The notes under the pieces were generated by a model. It was not told where the DNA came from. It saw only the letters and a program-made list of their open reading frames with translations, and searched no databases. Positions 25,756-34,692 of a DNA stretch of 64,000 nt are shown here, in pieces (positions within the stretch are counted from its first letter, which is position 1; each line of letters begins with the position of its first letter). The stretch is from Agrobacterium larrymoorei (GTDB lineage Bacteria; Pseudomonadota; Alphaproteobacteria; Rhizobiales; Rhizobiaceae), in NCBI RefSeq assembly GCF_013322225.1, contig NZ_JAAMFB010000044.1, positions 1 through 64,000 on the forward strand. Direction: 5' to 3'. Position numbers and translations under genes: made by a program.

Positions 25756-28700
25756 ATGAGCCCAAACAGCGAATCAAATTGCCAAGAAATCTTTGGACGA
25801 TACGTGGATCTGCAGCGTACTTTCCACGAACTCTCCCAGTCGGGCGGAGAGGACGAGGAGATCGTGCGAAGCTTCCAGATCGGACAGCGTATGATTTGGC
25901 AATCGCTGCTCGAACACCCGCGTGTCGTGATCCTGTCGGAAGCCGGTTCAGGCAAAACCCGTGAGATCCGTCAGGCCGCGCAGACACTCAGAGGCCAAGG
26001 CAAGGCAGCATTCTTCCTGCGTCTGGAAAACGTGGCAAACTGGTTTGAGGATGCTTTCGAAGCCGAAACGGGTACGTTCGACCAGTTTGAAGACTGGCTT
26101 GCGTCTAATGATGAGGGTTGGTTGCTGCTGGACTCCGTTGATGAAGCGCGCCTGCGAGACCCCGGAGATTTTGACCGCGCCATCCGCACACTTGGCCGTA
26201 AGACAAACACCGCAAAGGATCGCGTCCACATCATAATCACCGGACGCACGAGTGCGTGGCGCGCACGATCCGATCTGGACATCTGCCTGAAGGCCTTCCC
26301 GCCCCCGCAAACGCGGACACAGGAAAAGGCGCCTCCACCGAATGATCTGGCTGACGAGATCGAGGAAACGTTCAACACCGGAATTGCCAAGAAAGCTGAG
26401 AAACCGAGCTTTATGGTGGTCTCCCTGGACGATCTGAACAGAGAGCAGATCGGGGAATTCGCGCGCGCCAAAGGGATTGACGACACGCAGGCATTTCTAG
26501 CCGCGATCGAACGCGCCGACGCCTTCACGTTTTCCGCCCGGCCGGAAGATCTCTCAGAGCTTGTCCAGTTCTGGATCGACAAGGGCAAGATCGGCGGCCG
26601 GCTCGAATTGATGCAAAACAGCCTAGACCGCCGTTTGGAAGAGCGTGACCAGGCACGGCGCGACTATCGTCCTCTCTCCCTGGATCGAGCGCGGGAGGGC
26701 GCGATGCTGATCGCAGTCGCCGCAACGCTTTCGAAAACCCAGACTTTGCGTATCCCTGATGGGTCCGCGCATACCGAAGGCCTCGACGTCCGCCAGGTCC
26801 TCAGCGACTGGGATGACCGGGACCAGGCGACACTGCTTGCGCGGCCGATTTTCGATGAAGCCATCTACGGAACTGTGCGCTTTCATCATCGATCCGTCCG
26901 CGAATATCTGACCGCTGCGTGGTTCGCACGGTTGCTGCAGGCACAGACCTCCCGCCGTCGGATCGAGGGCCTGTTCTTTCGCGAACAATACGGCATGGAT
27001 ATCATCGTCCCAGCGCTGAGGCCCATTCTGCCCTGGCTTGTTCTGCTGGACGAAAAGATCCTTAATCGCGTGCGCCGGGTTGCTCCGGAAATATTCTTTG
27101 AGGGCGGCGATCCTGCGCGCCTGCCGGTGGATGTCAGGCGCTATGTGCTGGCGGAGGTTTGCGAACAAATCGTCTCGGGAAATTCGGGGCGAAGCATGCA
27201 AGATATCTCGGCCGTGCAGCGGTTTGCAAACCCTGACATGGCCGCGGATATCGAAGCGCTGCTGCAGAAATATTCCGAGAATAACGAGATCATCGCATTT
27301 CTGATGCGGATGATCTGGGTCGGCGAACTGGTCGCGCTGCGGCCTATAGCACTCAAATTCGCCCTAAATCCCGACGGTGAGCACTACGTCCGCGTCACAG
27401 CAATTCGGGCGCTGGCAGCGATCGGCGATGCTGCGGATCTGGCACGCTTGCGCGAGAGCTTCCTGAGCGAGGCGAGCGAACTCGACCGTGACTGGTTTGG
27501 GGAGATCCTAGGAGGGACCAAGCCAACGGCCGAGACCGTTGAATGGACCCTTGCCTGCATCGAAAAACTAGCCGAGCAACAGCGCTTCTCAGTCGATCAG
27601 GCAGCAATCAACCTCGATTCCTTCTTCGCGGCGGCAGAGATCGACCTGCTACCCGATGCCATCGCGAGGCTCAACCTCCTCCTGGAGACGCCGCCGGTCA
27701 TCGAGCGGCGGTATTGCGAGATATCAGAGCACTATCCGTGGCTGTTGCCGATCGCCGGTAAAATGTTGTCGCGCTTGATTGTTAACCGCCATCCAAGTGC
27801 CTTGGCGGCGTCTTCCCTTTCGATCTTGCGAAAGGTCAGCGCAGCAAAGGGTTATGGCATCGATCATATCGAAGAGGTACAAAGGCAGCTCTACGAAACG
27901 ACGGCCAGTTGGGCTGAGCTGCGCTACGCGCTGTTCTGGTCGGAAGTGTCTGCCACGCGCCTTGCCCTTGATCGCAAGAAAGGCGAACGTCTGACCGAGC
28001 ACTGGCAGGCCTCCATGTGGGGTAGTTTCTCGATCTTCGGCCCGGCTGACTTTCCGTATGTGCTCGAGGAAATCGCCAATCGGCGCGACGAGGACGATAG
28101 GCTGGTTGCCTTGTCGCTCGCCTTCACGCTCTATCGGAATGCTGATCGCCCGACCGGCTGGCGGGACAAGCTGAAACGCAGGACGGCCAAGGAACCCGCG
28201 CTTGCAGAACGCTTGCATCAATATCTCCATCCAGAACCGCGATCGTCGGAGAGCCGCAGGTTCGAGAAGACGCAGGCGCGCTGGAAGCGCGAGGATGCAG
28301 CCCGCAAGCGGAAAGACCTCGCCTATCACGACGGGTGGCGGAATTACTTCGATGAAAAACTCCCGGAGGCACTAGCCGCTCAGGAGGCCGCGCCAGGAGA
28401 GATTTCAAATCCGCTTTACTATCTGTTCCACCAAGCCCGGCATAAGCAGGCGATTGCGAAGCGCTGGACTGACTACAATTGGCAGAGACTGGCAAAGCGA
28501 TACGGCGATGCGCCGGCACGCTTTTATCGTGACGGGGTCGTCGGCTTCTGGCGAAATTATCGGCCAAAACTTCGCTCGGAAGGATATCCGGCGAATACGA
28601 CGGCTCACGGGACAATCCTAGGGCTGGCAGGCCTTGAGATCGAAGCCATCGAGTGCGGCAATTCTTTTCCGTCTGCCTTGAGCGAAGACGAGGTCATTCG

Positions 28701-30108
28701 GGCCTGCCACTACGCGTCTTTCGAGCTGAACGGTTTTCCACTCTGGTTTCCAGCTCTTTATGCGGGGTTCCCGGCGGTTGTCTCGCGCTTCATGTTGCAC
28801 GAGATCACCTACGAACTAGCGGCGCTGAGCAAGGAAGGTGATCCAAGCTATATCCTGAGCGACATAAGCTGGTCGGGACAATGGGCCTGGGACGGCCTCG
28901 GCCCTGGAATTTTCGAATTATTGCGACAGCAGGAACCGGCCAACGCGGCCATGCTGAAGAAGCTCCTAAAGATCTTGCATGGCTCGAACGTCCCGGACGC
29001 GCTTGTTACAAACCTAGCGATCGAGAAGTGCCGAACCGTCGAGGACCCGGACAATCTTGCGCAATGGCTTGCGGTCTGGTGTGGCACCCAGCCTTCCGCT
29101 GCAATCGCGGCTCTCGAGGAGAAGACTTCCGCGATCAAGGATCGGGAAGCGCGTGTCGATATGGTCATGAAGTTCATCACGGCGCTCTGGGGTGGGAGCC
29201 GTGATGAATCTATCAATGCCCGCGACGCCTACCGTACACCTGAACATCTCAAAGCCCTCTACCTGATGGTCCATCAGCATGTGCGTACCGAGGAGGATAT
29301 CGAGCGGGCCGGCACTGGAGTCTACTCGCCGGGGCTGCGTGACCGCGCGCAAGATTCGCGTAATTCCCTTCTCGGCGCCCTGACCGCCATTCCGGGTAAG
29401 GCGGCGTTCCTAGCGCTAGTCGAAATCTCCAAGTTGCACCCCGTGGCGAAAATGCGGCCATGGATGCTGCATCATGCCCGGAGCAAGGCCGAACAAGACG
29501 GTGACATGCAGGCATGGACGCCGGGCCAGGTTCGGGTATTCGCCAAGGACATCGAACGCACGCCCGACAACCACCGGGATCTTGCCGAACTCGTTTATCT
29601 GCGCTTTCTTGACCTCAAGGATGACCTAGAAAATGGCGATTCTAGCGTGGCCTCGCTCTTGCAGGTCATCGGCCAGGAGACAGAAGTTCGAAAATATCTT
29701 GGCCACGAGCTGCGCGAAAAGGCGGCAGGGCGCTATTCGGTGCCTCAGGAAGAAGAGCTCGCCGACATGAAGCGTCCCGACCTACGCTTTGCCGGCGTCG
29801 GCTTCGACGGACCTGTCCCCGTCGAGCTAAAACTCGCCGACAAATGGTCAGGCCCCGACCTTCTCGAACGGCTTGAAAACCAACTTTGCGGCGATTACCT
29901 TCGAGACAACCGTTCGAACCGTGGACTGTTTGTTCTCGTCTACTCAGGCGAAAAAAAAGGTTGGGATGTCCCCAATCGTGAAAACAGGGTCGATTTCGAC
30001 GGCCTCATTCAGGCATTGATCGACCATTGGCAGTCGATCTCGGCGAGTTTTGTCAACGTTGAAGACATTCGGATTGTGGGTATCGATCTCACCAAGCGCT
30101 CGAGTTAG
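25756..30108 (+). CDS. Giant NACHT/STAND-like NTPase with C-terminal nuclease-like domain
   Basis: A 1450-residue protein. The N-terminal NTPase has Walker A SEAGSGKT at residues 61-68, Walker B GWLLLDSVDEARL near 115-127, and a sensor-like HIIITGRTSAW near 160, as in NACHT ATPases. The region from about 350 to 1300 is helical and repeat-like, suited to a sensor superstructure. The end holds RPDLRFAGVGFDGPVPVELKLAD (given in parts: RPDLRF then VPVELKLAD), an Asp then E-x-K PD-(D/E)XK-like pattern, near 1345-1375, with later GLFVLVYSGEKKGW. Avs-type STAND defence proteins usually carry the nuclease at the N-terminus, so this order is unusual. It is a single-gene unit, and a phage-sensing role is inferred. 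Confidence 0.7.
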   Translation: MSPNSESNCQEIFGRYVDLQRTFHELSQSGGEDEEIVRSFQIGQRMIWQSLLEHPRVVILSEAGSGKTREIRQAAQTLRGQGKAAFFLRLENVANWFEDAFEAETGTFDQFEDWLASNDEGWLLLDSVDEARLRDPGDFDRAIRTLGRKTNTAKDRVHIIITGRTSAWRARSDLDICLKAFPPPQTRTQEKAPPPNDLADEIEETFNTGIAKKAEKPSFMVVSLDDLNREQIGEFARAKGIDDTQAFLAAIERADAFTFSARPEDLSELVQFWIDKGKIGGRLELMQNSLDRRLEERDQARRDYRPLSLDRAREGAMLIAVAATLSKTQTLRIPDGSAHTEGLDVRQVLSDWDDRDQATLLARPIFDEAIYGTVRFHHRSVREYLTAAWFARLLQAQTSRRRIEGLFFREQYGMDIIVPALRPILPWLVLLDEKILNRVRRVAPEIFFEGGDPARLPVDVRRYVLAEVCEQIVSGNSGRSMQDISAVQRFANPDMAADIEALLQKYSENNEIIAFLMRMIWVGELVALRPIALKFALNPDGEHYVRVTAIRALAAIGDAADLARLRESFLSEASELDRDWFGEILGGTKPTAETVEWTLACIEKLAEQQRFSVDQAAINLDSFFAAAEIDLLPDAIARLNLLLETPPVIERRYCEISEHYPWLLPIAGKMLSRLIVNRHPSALAASSLSILRKVSAAKGYGIDHIEEVQRQLYETTASWAELRYALFWSEVSATRLALDRKKGERLTEHWQASMWGSFSIFGPADFPYVLEEIANRRDEDDRLVALSLAFTLYRNADRPTGWRDKLKRRTAKEPALAERLHQYLHPEPRSSESRRFEKTQARWKREDAARKRKDLAYHDGWRNYFDEKLPEALAAQEAAPGEISNPLYYLFHQARHKQAIAKRWTDYNWQRLAKRYGDAPARFYRDGVVGFWRNYRPKLRSEGYPANTTAHGTILGLAGLEIEAIECGNSFPSALSEDEVIRACHYASFELNGFPLWFPALYAGFPAVVSRFMLHEITYELAALSKEGDPSYILSDISWSGQWAWDGLGPGIFELLRQQEPANAAMLKKLLKILHGSNVPDALVTNLAIEKCRTVEDPDNLAQWLAVWCGTQPSAAIAALEEKTSAIKDREARVDMVMKFITALWGGSRDESINARDAYRTPEHLKALYLMVHQHVRTEEDIERAGTGVYSPGLRDRAQDSRNSLLGALTAIPGKAAFLALVEISKLHPVAKMRPWMLHHARSKAEQDGDMQAWTPGQVRVFAKDIERTPDNHRDLAELVYLRFLDLKDDLENGDSSVASLLQVIGQETEVRKYLGHELREKAAGRYSVPQEEELADMKRPDLRFAGVGFDGPVPVELKLADKWSGPDLLERLENQLCGDYLRDNRSNRGLFVLVYSGEKKGWDVPNRENRVDFDGLIQALIDHWQSISASFVNVEDIRIVGIDLTKRSS

Positions 30109-30316
30109 GCGTACGAGACTGTTCGCATTGCCGACTTTACCGATGCCTGCCAATCCGAGATAGCTCTAGTTGGTAGATCGGGAAGCATCTGCGGTTTTGA
30201 CCACAATGCCGGTCAGGGCGTGATCAGTCGATGATCGCGAACTCATTTCGCCATCTCGGCAGGCCGAAGTGATCTGGGGATTTTTTACGCGCCGCCGAAC
30301 AAAAGCGAATTTCGGG

Positions 30317-30391
30317 TTAGTCGTCTCCGAGCGCTTTTAATAGCGCCAGTACAGCCGAAACAACCTGAATGAAAAAGATAAACCAATGCAT
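30317..30391 (-). CDS. 24-residue hydrophobic peptide, candidate small membrane toxin
   Basis: Reading the minus strand from ATG 30391 gives a 24-residue peptide, MHWFIFFIQVVSAVLALLKA followed by LGDD. This is one membrane-spanning segment with a charged tail. A perfect GGAGG lies six bases before the ATG. Small hydrophobic peptides with strong ribosome binding sites are typical of type I toxins (Fst, Ldr, Ibs and TisB groups), but I recognise no family. The start, stop and ribosome binding site are seen directly; expression and toxicity are inferred. It lies in the 464-base interval between the NACHT-like gene and the HTH-like gene, which holds no other gene. Confidence 0.4.
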   Translation of the reverse strand: MHWFIFFIQVVSAVLALLKALGDD

Positions 30392-30573
30392 CGCAACCTC
30401 CGTCGTTGATGTCGGCAATCATCGTTGATTGCCACTCAGACGGCATCACCTAAGTTGTACCTGTCTTCTCCATCTGCTCCCGAAAGGCCGGTTTTAAAAG
30501 GGTGCCAAAAAGGTGGTATCCGAGGCTCCGATTCGCTCAATTCCTGTTATGATCGCTCATCACGGAGAGCTCA

Positions 30574-31509
30574 ATGGCACGGCGAGGAACAGAAATTCAC
30601 AACTTGCAGGAAAAACTGCGAATTTTCACGGAGTTGCTCCACCAAGCAGATATCATTGTTTCCAACTCAAACGCAGAGCTCGCCCGCGCCCTTGGAACAA
30701 GTTATGAAACGTTGAAGTCTGCTTGGCGGGAAGGCCGGTTATCTGACGAGCTCATAAATAATTGCGCCAAACTCGGCCATTTTGAAAACGAGCGGCACTA
30801 TTTCGTCGATCCAAACGTGGCGCCAAAAGAGCGTTCCAAGCCAGGCGTGATCTACTCTGGGCGAGATACGGTGGATGCCTTTCGCGCAATGCTTCTTCGC
30901 TCGCTTAACGTTGCTCCGATTCACACCCGAATTTTAGGGAAACCTCAAGTCCGAAATCGAAATATCGCTTGGTTTCAGGTCGATGACGCAAGCCAAGCCA
31001 GGCACCTCGGAAGCGTGTCGGATTTGTTTCTCTCCATCGGCCTCGAGACCGTAGAATATGACCAGTTTTTGGTCGGGATAACCGAGGTCAGGATCCGCCT
31101 CTCCTTCTCTCCGAATTCCATGGTCCAAGCTAGCCGCCTAGCTGGAAGAGACAAACCGATAGAGCTCAATGGAGCGTATCTCACCGCGAAACCAGCTGAT
31201 ATGCTTCCAGAGTGGCGCCTAAGTGGTGCAGGGAAGCCATTGAACCAGGACTTCGTGACAACTGAAAGGCCACTTCTTGAGGTCTCGGGACTGAAGCTGG
31301 GGGAGGAATTCATGGCGTCTCTTGCATTCAAGCCCACAAGGGCGCTGCACCTCGAGGGTCAGGGCATTGAGCCGATAAGTCTGCTAAAGCAACGAATATT
31401 AAGTGCTCTTTTCGTCGAGTCTCTCGATGATGAGCCTGACCGTGACGGGTGGATAACGCTTGGTGTGCAGAAGATGCGCCTTGTGCGGGGAGATCAGATT
31501 GGTCAATAA
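30574..31509 (+). CDS. Uncharacterised protein with N-terminal HTH-like segment
   Basis: A 311-residue protein that I do not recognise. CGGAGAG lies just before the ATG at 30574. Residues about 25-60 (NSNAELARALGTSYETLKSA) look like a helix-turn-helix. The remainder is mixed alpha/beta, with SVSDLFLSIGLETVEYDQFL and FKPTRALHLEGQ, and no catalytic motif is visible. The next gene begins inside its 3' end with a TTG preceded by GGGGAG, so the two are coupled. At the edge of the defence island, the pair could be a two-component conflict system with this protein as the regulator or DNA-binding part; that is inference. Confidence 0.6.
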   Translation: MARRGTEIHNLQEKLRIFTELLHQADIIVSNSNAELARALGTSYETLKSAWREGRLSDELINNCAKLGHFENERHYFVDPNVAPKERSKPGVIYSGRDTVDAFRAMLLRSLNVAPIHTRILGKPQVRNRNIAWFQVDDASQARHLGSVSDLFLSIGLETVEYDQFLVGITEVRIRLSFSPNSMVQASRLAGRDKPIELNGAYLTAKPADMLPEWRLSGAGKPLNQDFVTTERPLLEVSGLKLGEEFMASLAFKPTRALHLEGQGIEPISLLKQRILSALFVESLDDEPDRDGWITLGVQKMRLVRGDQIGQ

Positions 31510-32827
31510 TATCGAAGCGGCAGCCCGCGCCGTTCTCGCAAGCCAGAGCGAGGAATTTGTTCAACTTGTCGCCATAGCGGGGCTTTCTCCCAACCGATCG
31601 TTCAAACATCTCAACCTGCGCGGCATCAGTTTTGCGGGCCAGGATTTGTCCGGGTTTGATTTTACCGGCGCAGATCTGCGTGGCTGTGATTTCGTAGGTG
31701 CGAAGCTTGACGCCACCATCTTAGACAACGCGCAACTTGACGCTGAAGGCGAGGCAATAGTTTCCCTTTCTTCTGAATTAACCAAGCCTACATATAAACA
31801 GGAACCATTTGTACCCGATATCTACGTCGATCTGGTTGGGGAGTCACAAGATTTTCTGCAGTCAGTAAGTGCTTTGCGTGCTCTCAACGCCGAGGATTAC
31901 ATTCCCGTCCACTGCTATCTTCACGTGCTCGGTCTGGCCTCATCGGAGGCGACAGCATTCAGTGTTTTCGAGTCATGGAAAGATTATCCAGGTGCTTACG
32001 ACCCACTCGTCGCGCAAGCGCTATGCACCCGAATTAGGACGCGCTCCACGGCAAGATTGATAGCCGATCGTCTGGATCAATGGGGGATTTTTCCGCACGA
32101 TATTTTGATGAGCTTCAGGTCAAAGGACGCAAAATGGGCGTTCCTAGTCCGGCTGGCAGAGGGCGGAGTCCTAACCGAAGACTTATTGCAAAAGTTGCCG
32201 CCCACTGCGTTTCATGAATTTGAAATCGAAGAAATGTTGGGCCAGTTTCGCAAGCTTTCCGAAATTGGACTTCTGGGTTTGAACTTGGCAAGACTCGTAA
32301 CGTGGGCCCGCTCATTCTGCGAAGCAAAGATGATTTTTGAGGAGCTTGAGCAGTGGAATAAAATGCTTTCGCGAGAGGAATGTTCGCGTTTTGTGTTGGC
32401 TCATGCTCGAACAGCTGAGGAGGCCATGGCGGCACTGTCAATCGGCTCGGAGCCGAAAGCTCGGGCGAATGCCCTACGTACAATTCGGCAACTTTCAATT
32501 CGTGAAGCTCGCATATTCCTGTTGGGTAGCCCGTCTAGCCTAGATCCAAAAGCTGCGTTAGATGCACTCTTGATGAAGTCATCTCTTGGAGTGGCCGACC
32601 ATCTGCAACTGCTCTCGTTCACCGTCGCAAGTGGTATCGCCTATCCGAAAAGTAGTTTAAGTGCGCTTAGCAGACTAAGGCCCGCTTTGCTCGAAGTTCT
32701 GCATGATGACGGGGATATGGAGGATCATCCTGGCTGGAAAATCCTCCAATATCATTGCCACTCGGAAGAGGAACACCAGGCACTCTCTGAGCTTCGATCG
32801 GCTCTCCAGGTTCCTCGACCGAGGTAG
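31499..32827 (+). CDS. Pentapeptide-repeat protein with helical C-terminal region
   Basis: About 442 residues if translation starts at TTG 31499 (GGGGAG five bases upstream); the frame is open to 31460. After some 30 residues come pentapeptide repeats, A(D/N)LxG-like: HLNLRGISFAGQDLSGFDF, then TGADLRGCDFVGAKLDATIL. They span about 45 residues, enough for roughly two turns of a right-handed beta-helix. The C-terminal 330 residues are helical and may form a repeat scaffold (ARTAEEAMAALSIGSEPKAR). Several bacterial conflict proteins place pentapeptide repeats at one end to dock a partner or mimic DNA. It overlaps the upstream unknown gene, and the two are presumably partners. Confidence 0.6.
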   Translation: MVNNIEAAARAVLASQSEEFVQLVAIAGLSPNRSFKHLNLRGISFAGQDLSGFDFTGADLRGCDFVGAKLDATILDNAQLDAEGEAIVSLSSELTKPTYKQEPFVPDIYVDLVGESQDFLQSVSALRALNAEDYIPVHCYLHVLGLASSEATAFSVFESWKDYPGAYDPLVAQALCTRIRTRSTARLIADRLDQWGIFPHDILMSFRSKDAKWAFLVRLAEGGVLTEDLLQKLPPTAFHEFEIEEMLGQFRKLSEIGLLGLNLARLVTWARSFCEAKMIFEELEQWNKMLSREECSRFVLAHARTAEEAMAALSIGSEPKARANALRTIRQLSIREARIFLLGSPSSLDPKAALDALLMKSSLGVADHLQLLSFTVASGIAYPKSSLSALSRLRPALLEVLHDDGDMEDHPGWKILQYHCHSEEEHQALSELRSALQVPRPR

Positions 32828-33382
32828 TATGGTGGTCGCTCGTTAGCAGCGGGTCGGGGTGCGAGCCTGATTCCCCGAGATTTAAAATAGGTGGTGTAGT
32901 CCGTGCCGCTCAGGAAAACGTTCCCTCGGCAAGATCGTGAGCGAAGAGTGGTTTCTCTCGGAACTGTCGAATTGTATGCTCGGGAAGTTATGTCGATTCA
33001 GTGGGTTCGAAGCTTGCTAGAATCGTAAGTCACTCATTGAATACCATAATCACGGACTGTGCCGGTGGTTCGAATCCTATCAAGGCGGTGGCTACGTCAG
33101 CTTTGTCCCACGCGTCCTTGACGACGACAAAATTGCCAGCCCTGCCCTCGGCATAATACTGTCGAAGTTACTGTACGCTCGTCCCGTCGTTTCGGTTCAC
33201 TACCGAACAGCATCCGCTCATAGCATGCTCCAGAAATTTCTTACTTCGATAATCCTTAACCAAAAACCGCAATCAGCACAGCCGAACTATCGACTATAAC
33301 ACACAGAATTACATAAAAGCCCAAAAATTGCTGCGGGATTGATGGCACATAGATAGTTACGTGAGCCAGCAAGTCAGGGCGT
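32828..33382. other. 555-base interval without a supportable gene
   Basis: No open frame here has a ribosome binding site and coding-like composition. A GGTTCGAATCC string at about 33069-33079 resembles a tRNA T-arm, but the flanks do not fold into a tRNA. It marks the border between the defence island and the redox gene region, so it may be an old integration or recombination junction. Confidence 0.4.
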
Positions 33383-33784
33383 CTAGCTCGTCTTGGTGGT
33401 GCAGTAACGTGCAATATTCCACGTGCCACCAGCCGATTTCCGCAGCAAGAAAAGTTCCTCGTATGCCGCGGGTGCGACCTTGCCGGTTGCTTTGGTGGTT
33501 TCCGTACCCCTAGTCGCACTGCGGACGAAAGCCCAGTCAAGGCTTGTCTGCACGACCTCTATGACCTGATACGTCATACTGAAATCAATTTTCTCAAAGA
33601 CACCGGGATAGACTTTTGCGAGTTCTTCTTTCCCTACGGAGGAGGGTCTGCCGGGACCCATCAATACGCCGTCATCAGCAAATGTTGCTATAACTCCTGC
33701 GACGTCTTCCCGAGCGAAGGCAGTCAGGTACGAAACGGCCGTCGCTTCGATTGCGGCCAATTCAGTGTTCATTGGTTCAGTCAT
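33383..33784 (-). CDS. NTF2-like protein (SgcJ/EcaC family, DUF4440-type)
   Basis: 133 residues from ATG 33784, chosen because AAGGAG lies directly upstream; an ATG 17 codons earlier has none. The family signature is AVSYLTAFAREDVAGVIATF then FADDGVLMGPG and KEELAKVYPGVFE, followed by strands such as WAFVRSATRGT. These are small cone-shaped SnoaL/NTF2-fold proteins that bind small molecules, and some act as isomerases or hydrolases. No catalytic assignment can be made from sequence. It is monocistronic, with a convergent or empty neighbourhood on both sides, and lies next to an Rrf2 regulator gene on the same strand. Confidence 0.8.
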   Translation of the reverse strand: MTEPMNTELAAIEATAVSYLTAFAREDVAGVIATFADDGVLMGPGRPSSVGKEELAKVYPGVFEKIDFSMTYQVIEVVQTSLDWAFVRSATRGTETTKATGKVAPAAYEELFLLRKSAGGTWNIARYCTTKTS

Positions 33785-34085
33785 CGTCTTCTCCTTCTGC
33801 AGCAGTTCTTCTTGGTCGGCGATAATGATTCTCACACGGGTATAGCCAGTGGAAAGGCCAGCTGGGCTATTTGACGCTTACCAATACCGCTCTTTCGTCT
33901 GATCGCTGGGATTGGGCTTTGCTTACCTCGTCTAGCGCATTTTAGTAATCACACGTCAATTTCATTGGCTGCGAACCATCGTGCCAGAACAGATCCTATC
34001 AGGCCTAGACCAGCGATAGAGATGCTCGATGAGTTGCATTCCTTCGAGAAAGCATGCGTCCACGGCAAAAGCTCATTTGGCGGCA

Positions 34086-34565
34086 TTATTTTGAGATTGG
34101 GATCGCGAGACCCTCTCGGCGGGCTATCTCCGCGGCTATATCCGCAATTGTCACACTGCCTAACTCCGCCTTTAATGCTGCCTGCGCCTTATCAAGGGTT
34201 GGGCGCAAGACGTTCTGGATATTTTTTCCAACTTTGCAGACATTGCTCGGTGACGAACGGTGCATTGAAAAAAAGCTACTGTCCTCCACTGCGCTGTAAA
34301 CGTCTAATAAGCTGATATTGTCGGCATCTTTAGCAAGTAGGGCCCCTCCACCTGCCCCGAGTTGTGCAGTCGTGAAACCAGCGTTCGCCAGCGCCGACAA
34401 CAAAGATCGGATGACCGTTGGATTGGTATTAACGCTGAGTGCCAAATCCTCGGAACGCACAGGGTGCGTATCTTTGATAGCTAAGATCGCTAGCGTGTGA
34501 ACGGCTACGACAAATCGAGTACTAGTAGGCAAGCCCTGCTCCAAACGTATGTCTGTAACCTTCAT
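34086..34565 (-). CDS. Rrf2-family transcriptional regulator (cluster-free type)
   Basis: About 159 residues from ATG 34565; an ATG eight codons earlier (34589) is equally possible, since neither has a clear ribosome binding site. The N-terminal winged helix reads TRFVVAVHTLAILAI, then VRSEDLALSVNTNPTVIRSL, with wing residues GAGGGALLAK. This matches Rrf2 proteins of the YwnA/NsrR-like group. Only one cysteine (SNVCKVG) is seen in the region that would hold an Fe-S cluster, so it probably does not bind a cluster and may sense thiols or electrophiles through that single Cys. The target may be the NTF2-like gene downstream or the SDR region; not shown by sequence. Confidence 0.8.
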   Translation of the reverse strand: MKVTDIRLEQGLPTSTRFVVAVHTLAILAIKDTHPVRSEDLALSVNTNPTVIRSLLSALANAGFTTAQLGAGGGALLAKDADNISLLDVYSAVEDSSFFSMHRSSPSNVCKVGKNIQNVLRPTLDKAQAALKAELGSVTIADIAAEIARREGLAIPISK

Positions 34566-34692
34566 ACTTACATATGATCGCATCGTCAATTTATTTTATG
34601 GTCTCATGATCGTGTCGTTCCGTTTCCAATCACTTGAAATAGTGAATTTTGTCGCCCACTAAAAGTTATGAAATCGACTGCGCGCTTCAAAA

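Noticed and set aside
33060-33100. tRNA-like T-arm GGTTCGAATCC
   Set aside because: The neighbouring bases do not form acceptor, D or anticodon stems. A tRNA remnant used as an integration site cannot be shown from this alone.
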